Positions 1-11,399 of a stretch of 64,000 bases of DNA are shown here, piece by piece (the first letter of the stretch is position 1; every line of letters starts with the position of its first letter). The notes beneath the pieces are model-generated. The model saw nothing but the letters and a program-made list of their open reading frames with translations. It searched no databases and was not told where the DNA came from. The position numbers and the translations under genes were made by a program. The DNA comes from a bacterium (GTDB lineage Bacteria > Actinomycetota > Acidimicrobiia > Spongiisociales > Spongiisociaceae). The stretch lies in assembly GCA_028820935.1 (NCBI GenBank), contig JAPPHZ010000051.1:1-64000 (forward strand), read 5' to 3'.

Positions 1-367
1 GGGGTGGGGAACTTCGACGATCAACTCCGGGGAATCTCACTGATCGCCATCACTACGACCAGGGACTCAGACCGCAACCCACGAGCGGAGGTAGCGCTCA
101 GGTGTTAGGTTTCGCCCTTGAGTTCGAGGGGCCGACCCAATGGAACAGGCGGTGGACCTCACATCGAATCATGGCGTTCAGATGTCCTTCTGTATGGCGC
201 GACTAACCGGCTCGGTCGGCTGCGCAGAACCGACATGCTGTCGATCGTCCGATTCGACTAGCTGAGGCCTGAGCCCCGAGCATGGATCGCTTAGATACGG
301 CAAGACGGAGCGGCCCGCGTCGATTCTGCGGGCCATAGCTTCTGGTAAGCAATCGGAAGGCTCAAGA
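1..367. other. Left-edge region without a recognised gene
   Basis: A plus-strand frame is open from base 3 to the TAA near base 203 (about 66 codons), but its product shows no family motif, so it may be the tail of a gene cut by the edge or chance. The final 20 bases hold a GGAAGG ribosome-binding site for the gene at 368. I see no RNA gene or repeat here. Confidence 0.4.
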
Positions 368-1018
368 ATGGATGACGAGGGTGTATGGCCCCGGAAGGGC
401 ATGAGTCTCTTCGACACGACCAACGAGAGAGACTGGCGCCCGAACGCAAATATGTCCTGGGGACCTGACTGGACGCTCTACCAATACGGCTACGCAATGG
501 CGGCAAAGCTACTGATGCGACGCACCGCTTCGGGCAAGGACCAGGACTTCTTGATCTACCCGATTCTGTTCACGGCGCGTCAGGCGATCGAGTTGGGTCT
601 TAAGGAGATCATCCTGTGCGGAAAGCGACTTCTGGACCAAGATGCCCCGGATCTGATCAGCCACGATCTACGCTACCTGTGGAAGACGGCCAAGGCCTTG
701 CTCACCGATCCTGAAGCTCTCTACGATCCTGAGGTTTCAGATGACGAGTCCACCACGGCCTTTGAGGGTCTGCTCATGCAGCTCAGCGCCGCGGATCCCA
801 ATTCTATGACTTTCCGTTATCCGGTCGACACGGAAGGGCGCCCGTCCTTCGTCGTCGGTGATCGCAACGGAAAGGTCCCCGCATTGATCAACACGCGTGA
901 CCTCAGCTACACATTGGAGGCGATGTTCAATTACCTGGACGGAGTCGGTGCATGGTTGGCGGAACTCGAAACAGTCGAGGACTCGCACGCTGACTTCTCG
1001 CCACACTACGAGTGGTAG
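368..1018 (+). CDS. Hypothetical HEPN-like protein
   Basis: This encodes 216 aa starting at ATG, preceded by GGAAGG at good spacing. No signal peptide or membrane segment is visible. Around residues 60-100 it has a helical pattern in which an Arg before a run of hydrophobic/Glu residues (RQAIELGLKEII) is followed by HDLRYLW, a pattern found in HEPN-type and abortive-infection proteins of mobile or defence contexts. The family assignment is weak: I see no clear Rx4-6H RNase motif. It stands alone, with about 300 bp before the UvrA-type gene on the same strand. It could act on RNA or simply be an all-helical protein of unknown role. Confidence 0.5.
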   Translation: MDDEGVWPRKGMSLFDTTNERDWRPNANMSWGPDWTLYQYGYAMAAKLLMRRTASGKDQDFLIYPILFTARQAIELGLKEIILCGKRLLDQDAPDLISHDLRYLWKTAKALLTDPEALYDPEVSDDESTTAFEGLLMQLSAADPNSMTFRYPVDTEGRPSFVVGDRNGKVPALINTRDLSYTLEAMFNYLDGVGAWLAELETVEDSHADFSPHYEW

Positions 1019-1313
1019 GCAGGAGTGGTGGCGAGACTATTCCATGTTGCCACCATCGTCGCAGCGATGCTCCTGACCTAGGAGAGTTGCGGATGGAGAT
1101 CCTGTTACGGGTATGGAACGGAGGATGGGTTACGCGTACGTCTATTGAGCAGGGCGACTACCCGCATCTCTGACGCATACAGGCGATTCGAGCGAGCAGG
1201 GATCCTTACCGGCCATGCGCCGGAGCCACAGCCGACAGACCTCGAAGTGAGGGACACATGCTCGTAGAGGCCGGGCTGCCGTGGAGCCGCCGCGAGTCGG
1301 TAGCGTGGTCGCT

Positions 1314-3665
<2,352 letters not shown>

Positions 3666-3672
3666 AGCCCCC

Positions 3673-3751
3673 GGAAGTGCGTAAACCCCGGCTCCAGTCC
3701 TAGTCGACCCTGACGGATCCTCGGACCGGCACTCCGGGGTTTGCGACTTCC
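3673..3751. repeat. Long imperfect inverted repeat after the UvrA-like gene
   Basis: The left arm at 3673-3691 (GGAAGTGCGTAAACCCCGG) is complementary, apart from a 3-4 base internal mismatch, to the right arm at 3734-3751 (CCGGGGTTTGCGACTTCC), with a 42-base spacer. It begins 8 bases after the UvrA-like stop. It could fold as a transcription terminator without a T-tract, or be a relic of a small mobile repeat. The remaining bases to about 4150 hold no gene I can support, apart from a 7-bp hairpin at 4134-4151 before the next gene. Confidence 0.6.
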
Positions 3752-4170
3752 TCCCGGAGTATCACCGGAAGGCCATTTCAATCTATCAGGCTGGAATCTG
3801 TTCTACGGAAAGTTCGACGCTGTCTCGTGGTCTCGGACAGGTCGGGGTCGATTCCATCTGCGTTGCTAACAGTCACTCGACGTTGTCATGGGCGCGAGTT
3901 CGGGGACAGGTCCCCCGGAGCCGGTTCGTCACGATGCGAGGCGGGGATCAGTCGGGGTTCCCCGGGAGGCTGTCGAAGAATGTCTCGAACTCGACCCCAC
4001 CCTGCTCTGCAGCCTCGGCGCGGGCGCTTTCGATCGCCGCATGGCCAGCCTCGTCCGCCGCCCCATCCGCCAGCCATGACCGCTGGCCCGGTCGAATACA
4101 GCCCGGCCGGCGTTAGGGTCGGTATCGAAACGTACCGGGGCGCTCCCCGGTGGCAACGAATGGAACTCGA

Positions 4171-5733
4171 ATGACGGGATGCGGTCCGTGGCCCGGCCGC
4201 AAACGGCTCGCAGGGTTCCTGGCCACCGCGGTGATGGTGGGATGGTCGGTGGCGCTGTCCGGTAGCGCGGTCGCCAAGGATGCGTGCTCGCCGGAACGCG
4301 CCGAGGTCACATTCTCGACCGTGCCGGATACGACTGCTTTCGGTTCGGGGACCATCGCCTACAACAGGCAGCGACCGGATGCCAGCCGGGCCGGGATCTG
4401 GGTGGCGGACGCGGACGGCGCCAACCCCCGGTTGCTGGCCGACGCGGGATCGGATGCCGCATGGTCGCCGGACGGGCGCCGCATCGTCTACTACCTGTCG
4501 GGCGTGGATTCCGGAGTGTGGGTGGCGGACGCGGACGGCGGTGATCGGCGGTGGCTGGTAGGCGGTTACGACCCGGCCTGGTCGCCGAACGGGAAGCACA
4601 TCGCCTTCGCCGACGGGGGCGAGCTCTCCGGGATCTGGGTGGTGGACGCGGACGGCGGCAACCAGCGGCAGTTGACCAGCGGCGGCTCGGGCCCGCAGTG
4701 GTCGCCGGACGGACGGCAACTGGCCTACTCGATACCGGTCGAGCAGGTTCCCGAGATATGGGTGGCGGATGCCGCCGGGCACCGGATGATCACCGACGGT
4801 TCGGGGCCGGTGTGGTCTCCGGGCGGCGGCCATATCGCCTACACCAGGTCGGATGGGGAGGGTGTCGGAGTATGGGTGATGGGCGCCGACGGCAGCGACA
4901 CCCGGCGGCTGGCTCGCAGAGGTTCCGAACCTGCGTAGTCCCCGGACGGGCGCCTTGTCGCCTACGCGGGGGAGGGCGGAGCGGTCTGGGTGGCGGAGAT
5001 GGATGCCGGTACCGGGCGGCGGCTCACCGACGACTGGCGGCCGAACTCCAGCTACGGCGGTCTGAACCTGAGCTGGTCCCCGGACGGCGCCCACATCATC
5101 TACCACAGATGGGTTGCCGAATCCGGTCGCGAGGTCTGGATCGTGGCCGCCGACGGCGGCGATCCCCGGCGGCTGATCGACGGTTCGGAGCCTACGTGGT
5201 CCCCGGACGGACGGCGCATCGCCTACGAGAAGGCTCTCGACTTCACCAACGAGGTCTGGGTGACGGATCCCTCCGGCGACAGTCCACAGCGGCTGGCCGA
5301 CGGTTCGAGCCCGGTGTGGTCTCCGGATGGGGACTACATCGCCTACGTAGGGAACAGTGTCATGGTGATGGATGCCGACGGGGCCGGTGGCCGTCCGGTG
5401 AGCGACGACTTCGGCTGGGCCCTGGCATGGTCACCCGACGGGAGCCACCTGGCCTACTCCACCACATGTGACGGCCGCTCCGAGGTCTGGGTGGTAGATA
5501 TGGCGAGTTCGGAATCATGGCTGCTGGCCGAAGGTGCCTCCCGTCCGGCCTGGTCGCCGGCATCGGGGGCCGGAACCGGAGCCTCCGAAGACGGGCTGGC
5601 GGATGCGTCGATGCCGTGGGGGACCTCGGTGGGGGGCTTCCTCATCCTGGTGGGCCTGTTGGTGTTCTGGCGACGTCGATACCGCGCCCGGCCTTCCCGT
5701 GGATCTGGCCCAGCTACGCGGACCGGTGATTGA
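4171..5733 (+). pseudogene. TolB/PD40 beta-propeller protein split by an in-frame amber codon
   Basis: The reading frame encodes a secreted, membrane-anchored propeller. From ATG 4171 it has a basic N-terminus and hydrophobic signal (about residues 15-35), about ten WSPDG-type repeats with IAY/LAY strands, and near the C-terminus one membrane segment (GGFLILVGLLVFW) followed by basic residues. At 4936-4938 a TAG replaces the Trp of one repeat: the text reads GSEPA, stop, SPDGRLVAY where sister repeats read GSEPTWSPDGRRIAY. The frame is unchanged on both sides, so a single G-to-A change (TGG to TAG) explains it. Translated pieces would be 4171-4938 and a downstream piece from about 4990. It may be a recent pseudogene, a strain variant or a sequencing error. 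GTG 4150 is a less likely start because it lies within a hairpin. The substrate or partner is unknown. Confidence 0.78.
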
Positions 5734-5907
5734 ACTTGGTCGGCTGCGAGGCCTGAGACCGACTCCATCCCGGCCGACCCACCGGTTGGTTTCGCTGAGC
5801 GCGGTAAGATCGCGCGCCGCGGGCTTCCAGACCCGGAACGATCCGCACAGGGACCAGCTACACGGGGATCACTCGCGTGCCTCGCACCGCACAGACGCTT
5901 TCGAACG

Positions 5908-6537
5908 ATGGCAGCGCCCATGGCCACCAAGCCGACCACCCCTAAAGGCCGACGGACGCGTCAGACGATTCTCGACGCAGCGTCGAAGGTCTTCACCAGG
6001 GACGGCTACGTCGATGCCCGCATGAGCGATGTCGCGGTACAGGCCGGGCTCTCCCTCGGAGGCCTGTACAGGTACTTCGACAACAAGGAGGACCTCTTCG
6101 GGACCGTCATCCGGGACCTCCACGAGGAACTCTTCCGGAGGAGCCGGTCTTCGACGCCCATCGCCGAGGACCCTGAAGCCGCTCTGTTCGACGCCAACCT
6201 CGGATACCTCCAGCACTATCACGACAACAGGGGCGTGCTGCGGGCATTCATAGAGGCGACGACGGTGGAAGAGCGATTCACCACGATCTGGTGGACCATG
6301 CGCGAGCGCCATGTCGCCCGGTTCGTGCATGCGATCAGGAACGACGAACGCGTAGAGCTCGACGGACTCGATCCGGCCACGGTGGCCCGGGCTATGGCCT
6401 CGCTGGTCGAGCAGACCGCGTACACGACGTTCGCCCACGCCGCACTCAACGAGGCGCCGGTGGATGTGGAGACAGTTGCGCGCATCGTGACCAGGGCCTG
6501 GTACCGCAGCTTCTACGGGAATGCCCCCGCAGGCTGA
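5908..6537 (+). CDS. TetR/AcrR family transcriptional regulator
   Basis: A 209-aa regulator (ATG 5908; ATG 5920 also possible). The N-terminal helix-turn-helix is clear: TRQTILDAASKVFTRDGY, then MSDVAVQAGLSLGGLYRYF and DNKEDLF, the classic TetR DNA-binding signature at about residues 17-63. The C-terminal 140 residues are helical and variable and would bind an inducer. It is followed by the convergent proX gene and preceded by the propeller pseudogene, so its target is not obvious. A GGCGAC/GTCGCC stem at 6582-6600 sits in the convergent gap. Many such regulators control a neighbouring transporter or their own promoter. Confidence 0.9.
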   Translation: MAAPMATKPTTPKGRRTRQTILDAASKVFTRDGYVDARMSDVAVQAGLSLGGLYRYFDNKEDLFGTVIRDLHEELFRRSRSSTPIAEDPEAALFDANLGYLQHYHDNRGVLRAFIEATTVEERFTTIWWTMRERHVARFVHAIRNDERVELDGLDPATVARAMASLVEQTAYTTFAHAALNEAPVDVETVARIVTRAWYRSFYGNAPAG

Positions 6538-6628
6538 CAGCACCCGACCACGGGATTAGCGCCGGCGGACGCCGTGACTTTGGCGACGAAGCGCGTCGCC
6601 GGTCGGCTTCTGGCGGCTCGTCTGACGA

Positions 6629-7726
6629 TCAGGCCGCAGCGAGCGCGGCCTCGATCCACGGATCGATCTTGTCGCGGTTGGCTGCGATCCACTCGGCAGC
6701 CGCGGCTGCGATCTCGGCGTCGGAGTTGGCGCCGGCGTCGATGGCGACGGCCTGGACGGCCACCGCGAGCGGATCCAGCTCGAAGTTCTCGAGCAACGAC
6801 GCCGCAGCCGGGTTGGCGGCCAGGAAGTCCTTGTTGGCGGTCACCACGATGTCGGAGGGCGTGAACATCGTCGTGCAGGGATCGTTGGTGCAGGCATCGC
6901 CTACCGCCGAGACCCCATCCTGGCCTTCGAGGGCCTGTTCGGGCTCGATGGCGAGCCACAGCACGTCCCTACCCGGGACGAGCTTGCCGACGAACGCGGT
7001 AGGCGTCCAGACGTACTGAAGCACCGGGCCGCCCGCCGTGAAGCTTGCCTGCGACTCCGCGAACAGTGCGGAGTGAGTAGCCGACACCTGCGCCGCCCGG
7101 TCGTCCCAGCCATTCTTGGCGAGGGTGTCGTTTATGACCTTCTGGCAGCCCCAACCGTCGTCGCAGCCGTTGATGTCGGCCTTGCCGTCACCGTCGCTGT
7201 CGAAGTGGGCCACCGCCTCGGGGTTATCGAGCAGCTCTCCGAGCGTGGTGAAGCCGAACCGTTCGACGCTGGGAATGTCCACCAGAAGGCCCTGAAGCGC
7301 GCCTGACGCCATCATCTTGCCGATGTAGCGCGCCTTGTCGCCGAAGGTGCCGCCATCGGGGCTCTCTCCTTCGAGGAGGGGAGTGTGGTTGAGCGGCCAC
7401 GATGACGCCCAGAGGTCGTAGTCGCCCTGAGCCACCGCCGGGAAGAACGTCGCCGGCGCGATCTCTTCGGGGTCGGTTACCTCATATCCGAGCTCTTGCA
7501 GTAGCTGCTGGACCACATAGTTCTGGAAGTTGGTCTCGATCCAGTTGCCCCGCGCCATCGTGACGGTCACACCCTCACCAGGCAGTGCCGCCTCGGGTTC
7601 GGCTGGTTGGGCTTCCGTGGTTGCGGGGGCTGTGTCGGTCGTAGAGCTGTCGTCGCCGCATGCGGCGGCCATCAGCATCAACGCAGTAAGCACGGCGAGA
7701 AACGCTCGCCTGCGGCCGGTGTTCAT
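6629..7726 (-). CDS. proX: Glycine betaine/proline ABC transporter substrate-binding lipoprotein
   Basis: This encodes about 365 aa from ATG 7726, with a strong GGAGGGG site upstream. The frame extends to 7807, but the signal sequence starts at 7726. The N-terminus is a lipoprotein signal (RRRAFLAVLTALMLMAAAC) followed by an acidic/Thr linker, so the mature protein would be tethered outside the membrane. The body matches the OpuAC/ProX fold: VTMARGNWIETNFQNYVV near the start, and DLWASSWPLNHTP in the ligand-binding lobe, rich in Trp residues that box quaternary amines. It follows proW by 129 bp, the third gene of a proV-proW-proX unit. Ligand identity (betaine, proline or choline) cannot be read from sequence. 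Confidence 0.9.
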   Translation of the reverse strand: MNTGRRRAFLAVLTALMLMAAACGDDSSTTDTAPATTEAQPAEPEAALPGEGVTVTMARGNWIETNFQNYVVQQLLQELGYEVTDPEEIAPATFFPAVAQGDYDLWASSWPLNHTPLLEGESPDGGTFGDKARYIGKMMASGALQGLLVDIPSVERFGFTTLGELLDNPEAVAHFDSDGDGKADINGCDDGWGCQKVINDTLAKNGWDDRAAQVSATHSALFAESQASFTAGGPVLQYVWTPTAFVGKLVPGRDVLWLAIEPEQALEGQDGVSAVGDACTNDPCTTMFTPSDIVVTANKDFLAANPAAASLLENFELDPLAVAVQAVAIDAGANSDAEIAAAAAEWIAANRDKIDPWIEAALAAA

Positions 7727-7855
7727 GCGGTCCCCTCCAGTGTCTAGGGCTCCGGTGCTTCGAACCTCGGAGCGCCTTTGTGTCTCGCTCTTCCCAACGG
7801 TGATCATACAGGGGATGCAATAGCGACGTCTCTTTTTTTCAGTCTTATGGCCTGG

Positions 7856-9826
7856 TCAGCGCGGGTTAACGGCACGCCAGCCCATGGCGGCAATGATCAA
7901 GCCGCCGATGACTACCAGGAACGAGCTGGCACCGGGTGTGAGGGCCGGGGTGGCTAACCGGACGAAGGTGGCGATCCAGGCCGCGCCGACCGCAGCGATG
8001 GCGCATCCCAGCCCGAATGTCATGAGGGCGAGGAAGCGCTGCACGGTATGTCGGCGTACGAGCCGGCCGAGCACAGCCGCCATGGCCGCCACCGTGAGAG
8101 CGAGGATGATGTAGCCGATCCGCGGCCCGTTGGTATCCAGGCCACGGACGGCGACGCGGCGGGTCTCGGACAGGGCCTCGGCCAGCACCTCGGCGGCCAG
8201 GCCGCCCTGGTCGGCGCCCTCTGCCTCGGCCGCCAGCTCGGCGGCGATCTGGGCGGCGTCGCTGCGCTGGTCCAGGATCCAGGATCCCGACGCTCCGGCG
8301 AATCCGAGGAACAGTGCCAGCACGACCATGCTCGCCACCTCTCGTGCGCCCGCGGGGGTTGGAGCGTCGTCGTGCTTCCCGCGGAGAGTGGTCCAGCCAC
8401 CCCCTACAAGAACGATCAGAGCGCCGACGAGCGCCAGCCACACACCTGTGCCGTGGCTGTAGTTCTCGCCCCGGGGCGAAACGGTCAAGTAGGCGACGGT
8501 CAGCGAAGCCAGCACCAGGCCGGCCGCGAGGTAGACGCCTCCACTCGCGATGAACTTCTCTCGGCTACGGGGACGCCAGAGCGCCGATGCGCCCCCGAAC
8601 GCGACCGTCAGGCCGACGAGGGCCAGCACGATCCCGAACCACGAGCCACCGGTGGCCCCCACGCCGCTATGGGCGCCGGGAAGGTCGGTGTCGCCGAATC
8701 GGGCGTAACCCGACAACAGACCGGCGTCGTTGCCCCAGGTCAGCAGCGACGCAAACGCAGCGAGCAGACCGCCGGTGAGGGCCGCCGCGGCCCCGAGCCG
8801 GTGGGAGGCGGTCAACTCGGGTGCGGCCGGGACTGCAGCCACAACGGGAGTCTCCGGCTCGGCTTGCAGACCGGGCATGGCGGGGACCGCGGGGTCGGCC
8901 CGTGTGGACCAGGCGACGCGTATGCGCGCGAAGAGGCTGCGCCTGTCGCGGCTGCCCTCGGGCTGGGAGATCCGGTCGAGGAGCACCCCCACGAAGTAGA
9001 GACCGGCTCCGGCCGACGCGCCGATGGGGATGTCGGCGGTGTTGAGGGCGGTGAGGATCGGTTTGCCGAGACCTCCGCCGGCGATGATCGCCACGATTCC
9101 CACCATTGACAGCGACAGCAGCAGGGTCTGGTTGAGTCCGGCCATGATCGCGGGCCGGGCCAATGGTATCTGGACCTCGCGCAGGATCCGGGTCTCGGTC
9201 GCTCCGAACGCACGGGCCGCCTCCACCACGTCTGCGGGGACCTGGCGGATCCCCAGGTTGGTGAGCCGAACGATCGGGGGAAGGGCGAAGACCAGCGTGG
9301 CGAGCACGCCGGGGGTCCGGCGGACGCCGAACAGGAAGATGATGGGCAGCAGGTAGACGAAGGGATGGATCACCTGCATGCCGTCGAGGACGGGCCGCAG
9401 CCTGCTCCAGAACGCATCGATCCGGGCCGCCAGGATCCCCAGCGGGATGCCGACCACCGTGCAGATGATCACAGCAACGATGATCATCCCGATCGTCTCC
9501 ATGGTGAGATCCCAGTACTCGTTGCCGAGCAGCCCGCACACGAGGAGGCCGGCCGCGCTGCCCAGCCCAACCAGGAAGTTCCTAGTTGTGACCCCCAGCA
9601 GGAAGAACAGCAGCAGCACGACCGGCCACGGGAGCCAGTCCTGGAGCAGGTTGTCGATGATGAGCTCCAGCAGCTGGTCGACGGGCCACTTGACGGCCTC
9701 GAGGAACCCCTTTATGTGGGTGGTCAGCCAGAAGACGATCTCCTCGATCCACAGACCGAAGGGGATCTCCCACTCGTCGAGGTTGCGGTTGTCCCAGAAT
9801 CCGGAGGCGAGCGTTCCGGGGTTCAT
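7856..9826 (-). CDS. proW: Glycine betaine/proline ABC permease with C-terminal membrane extension
   Basis: A 656-aa integral membrane protein whose start overlaps the proV stop (ATGA). Residues about 1-310 match ProW/OpuAB: an amphipathic N-terminus, a first membrane segment near LPWPVVLLLFFLLGV, then the permease core with the EAA-type loop EAARAFGATETRILREVQIPLARPAIMAG. Typical family members end there. This protein adds about 300 residues with roughly eight more hydrophobic segments (for example FGIVLALVGLTVAFGG, VASMVVLALFLGFAG, YIILALTVAAMAAVL) separated by charged or Ala-rich linkers. I do not recognise the extension. It may be a fused membrane domain for regulation or stability. Confidence 0.88.
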   Translation of the reverse strand: MNPGTLASGFWDNRNLDEWEIPFGLWIEEIVFWLTTHIKGFLEAVKWPVDQLLELIIDNLLQDWLPWPVVLLLFFLLGVTTRNFLVGLGSAAGLLVCGLLGNEYWDLTMETIGMIIVAVIICTVVGIPLGILAARIDAFWSRLRPVLDGMQVIHPFVYLLPIIFLFGVRRTPGVLATLVFALPPIVRLTNLGIRQVPADVVEAARAFGATETRILREVQIPLARPAIMAGLNQTLLLSLSMVGIVAIIAGGGLGKPILTALNTADIPIGASAGAGLYFVGVLLDRISQPEGSRDRRSLFARIRVAWSTRADPAVPAMPGLQAEPETPVVAAVPAAPELTASHRLGAAAALTGGLLAAFASLLTWGNDAGLLSGYARFGDTDLPGAHSGVGATGGSWFGIVLALVGLTVAFGGASALWRPRSREKFIASGGVYLAAGLVLASLTVAYLTVSPRGENYSHGTGVWLALVGALIVLVGGGWTTLRGKHDDAPTPAGAREVASMVVLALFLGFAGASGSWILDQRSDAAQIAAELAAEAEGADQGGLAAEVLAEALSETRRVAVRGLDTNGPRIGYIILALTVAAMAAVLGRLVRRHTVQRFLALMTFGLGCAIAAVGAAWIATFVRLATPALTPGASSFLVVIGGLIIAAMGWRAVNPR

Positions 9827-11046
9827 TCTCGAGCGTCCCTGGCATTGGTGAGCTTCAACTGTTCAGAGACGCCCTCGACCCGCCCCAGCTCGGCCAGGAC
9901 TTGGAGGGGGCGGACCGATCCGATGAGCCTGCCCTCCCCGTCGATCACCGCGACAGGCAGGCCCGACTCGAAGAGCTGGTACACCTTGGCCAGCACCGTG
10001 TCATCGGTGACGGTCGGTACCGCTTCGATCAGAGGCCCCAGCGGCTGGTGCCCGCGGGCTCGCGCCCGCTCGGCCGACTCGCGGGTGATCACCCCGACGG
10101 GCCGCCCTGCGGCATCGACCACGTGGGCCGCTTCCGTCCCGAGGCTGTCGATGGCGTGCAGCACCTCGCCGGCAGTCGCGCTCGGAGCGACCGCCGCGGC
10201 ATCCTCGCGCACGGTCTCGACGGCCAGTACCCGGCCCTGGTCGACATCCTGGACGAACTCCGCCACGTACTCGGTCTCGGGGCGCATGAGGATGTCCTCG
10301 GGCGTGCCGATCTGATGGATGGCTCCGTCCTTCATGATGCACACCCGGGTACCGACCCGGAGCGCCTCGTTGAGATCGTGGGTGATGAACAGGATCGTCT
10401 TGTGGAGCTTGTCCTGGATCTCCATCAGCTCGTCCTGCATCTGGCGGCGGATCAGCGGATCGAGGGCGCTGAAGGCCTCGTCCATGAGCAGGATGTCGGG
10501 GTCGGTGGCAAGCGCCCGGGCAAGCCCCACCCTCTGCTGCATGCCTCCGCTGAGTTGCCGGGGGAAGCTGGCCTCGTAACCGCTAAGTCCGACGAGCGCG
10601 AGCGCCCGCTCCGCCGCCTCGTTGCGCGCCTCCTGATCGACGCCCTTCACCCTGAGTCCGAACGAGACGTTGGACCGTATGTCCTGGTGGGGAAACAGCG
10701 CAAAGTGCTGGAACACCATGCCGGTGCTCTCGCGGCGAAACGCCTGAAGCTCCTTGGGACCGAGGCCTGTGATGTCTGTCCCGTCGACGACGATCCTGCT
10801 CGCGGTCGGTTCATGGAGCCGGTTCACACAGCGCAGGAGGGTGGACTTGCCCGAGCCGGACAGGCCCATCACCACGAAGATCTCCCCTTCCGCCACATCG
10901 ATGCTGGCGTTGTTCACGCCCACGACATGGCCCGTTCGCTCCCGGATCGCCTCTTTCGAGCAGCCGGCCCTCAGCAAATCGAGCGCCTCACCCCTGGGCT
11001 CGGCGCCAAAGATCTTCGTGACATTGGCGAGTTCGACTTTGGTCAA
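9823..11046 (-). CDS. proV: Glycine betaine/proline ABC transporter ATP-binding subunit
   Basis: A 407-aa ATPase that energises ProW. The start is TTG 11046, chosen because GGAAGG lies 4 bases upstream and the product begins with the usual VELANVTKIFG. Motifs in order: the ProV-specific N-terminal helix region, Walker A GLSGSGKST (about residue 71), Q-loop, signature LSGGMQQR, Walker B ILLMDEAFSALD, and H-loop ITHDLNEA. After residue about 280 come two CBS-like repeats (VVDAAGRPVGVITRE and VIDGEGRLIGSVRP), which in OpuA/ProV sense ionic strength. It is the first gene of the operon. The 350 bp upstream presumably holds the promoter, although I could not pick one out. Confidence 0.93.
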   Translation of the reverse strand: MTKVELANVTKIFGAEPRGEALDLLRAGCSKEAIRERTGHVVGVNNASIDVAEGEIFVVMGLSGSGKSTLLRCVNRLHEPTASRIVVDGTDITGLGPKELQAFRRESTGMVFQHFALFPHQDIRSNVSFGLRVKGVDQEARNEAAERALALVGLSGYEASFPRQLSGGMQQRVGLARALATDPDILLMDEAFSALDPLIRRQMQDELMEIQDKLHKTILFITHDLNEALRVGTRVCIMKDGAIHQIGTPEDILMRPETEYVAEFVQDVDQGRVLAVETVREDAAAVAPSATAGEVLHAIDSLGTEAAHVVDAAGRPVGVITRESAERARARGHQPLGPLIEAVPTVTDDTVLAKVYQLFESGLPVAVIDGEGRLIGSVRPLQVLAELGRVEGVSEQLKLTNARDARE

Positions 11047-11399
11047 CTTGCCTTCCCGTCCACAGGCCTGGTGCGAAGCCCTTGCATTGGCAGAGCACGC
11101 TCGATGGAACCTGTTGCGACGATCGTAATGCCTGAAACCGACGTCGTCTTTTGTTTTCTTCAGCGTGACCGGCTGACCGAGAATCCTTTCCTGGCAGCTG
11201 TGGCGATGATCGCCCTGGTGGCGCTCGCCTGTCCGGCAGCCGGCATCTTCTCAACCCGGCCGGCTGGGGCAAACGAGCCGGTCCGGGAATCGATGGCGCC
11301 GGGAGGCGTCGACACCGCAGTCTCGGCCGCTGTGTGGTCAGGTTCCTTTGACGCCGCTCGTTCGTGTCCGTTCGGCTACGTGTCGGGTGATGATGGCCC
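11047..11399. other. Intergenic region upstream of proV
   Basis: This separates the proVWX operon from the end of the seven-gene catabolic operon, both on the minus strand, so it should carry the proV promoter and the terminator of the upstream operon. A plus-strand frame starting at ATG 11104 has a signal-peptide-like hydrophobic stretch but runs on into the antisense of the MaoC gene, so I do not call it. No clear -35/-10 pair or riboswitch is visible. Confidence 0.4.

Noticed and set aside
4936-4938. Recoded stop (for example TAG read as an amino acid) linked to the TGA at 37386
   Set aside because: The two stops stand at different residues (Trp and Cys) and use different codons, so one alternative code cannot explain both. 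They are treated separately.
3886-5106. Minus-strand open frame of about 400 codons opposite the propeller gene
   Set aside because: Its repeats are the antisense of the WSPDG repeats, with no independent family signal.
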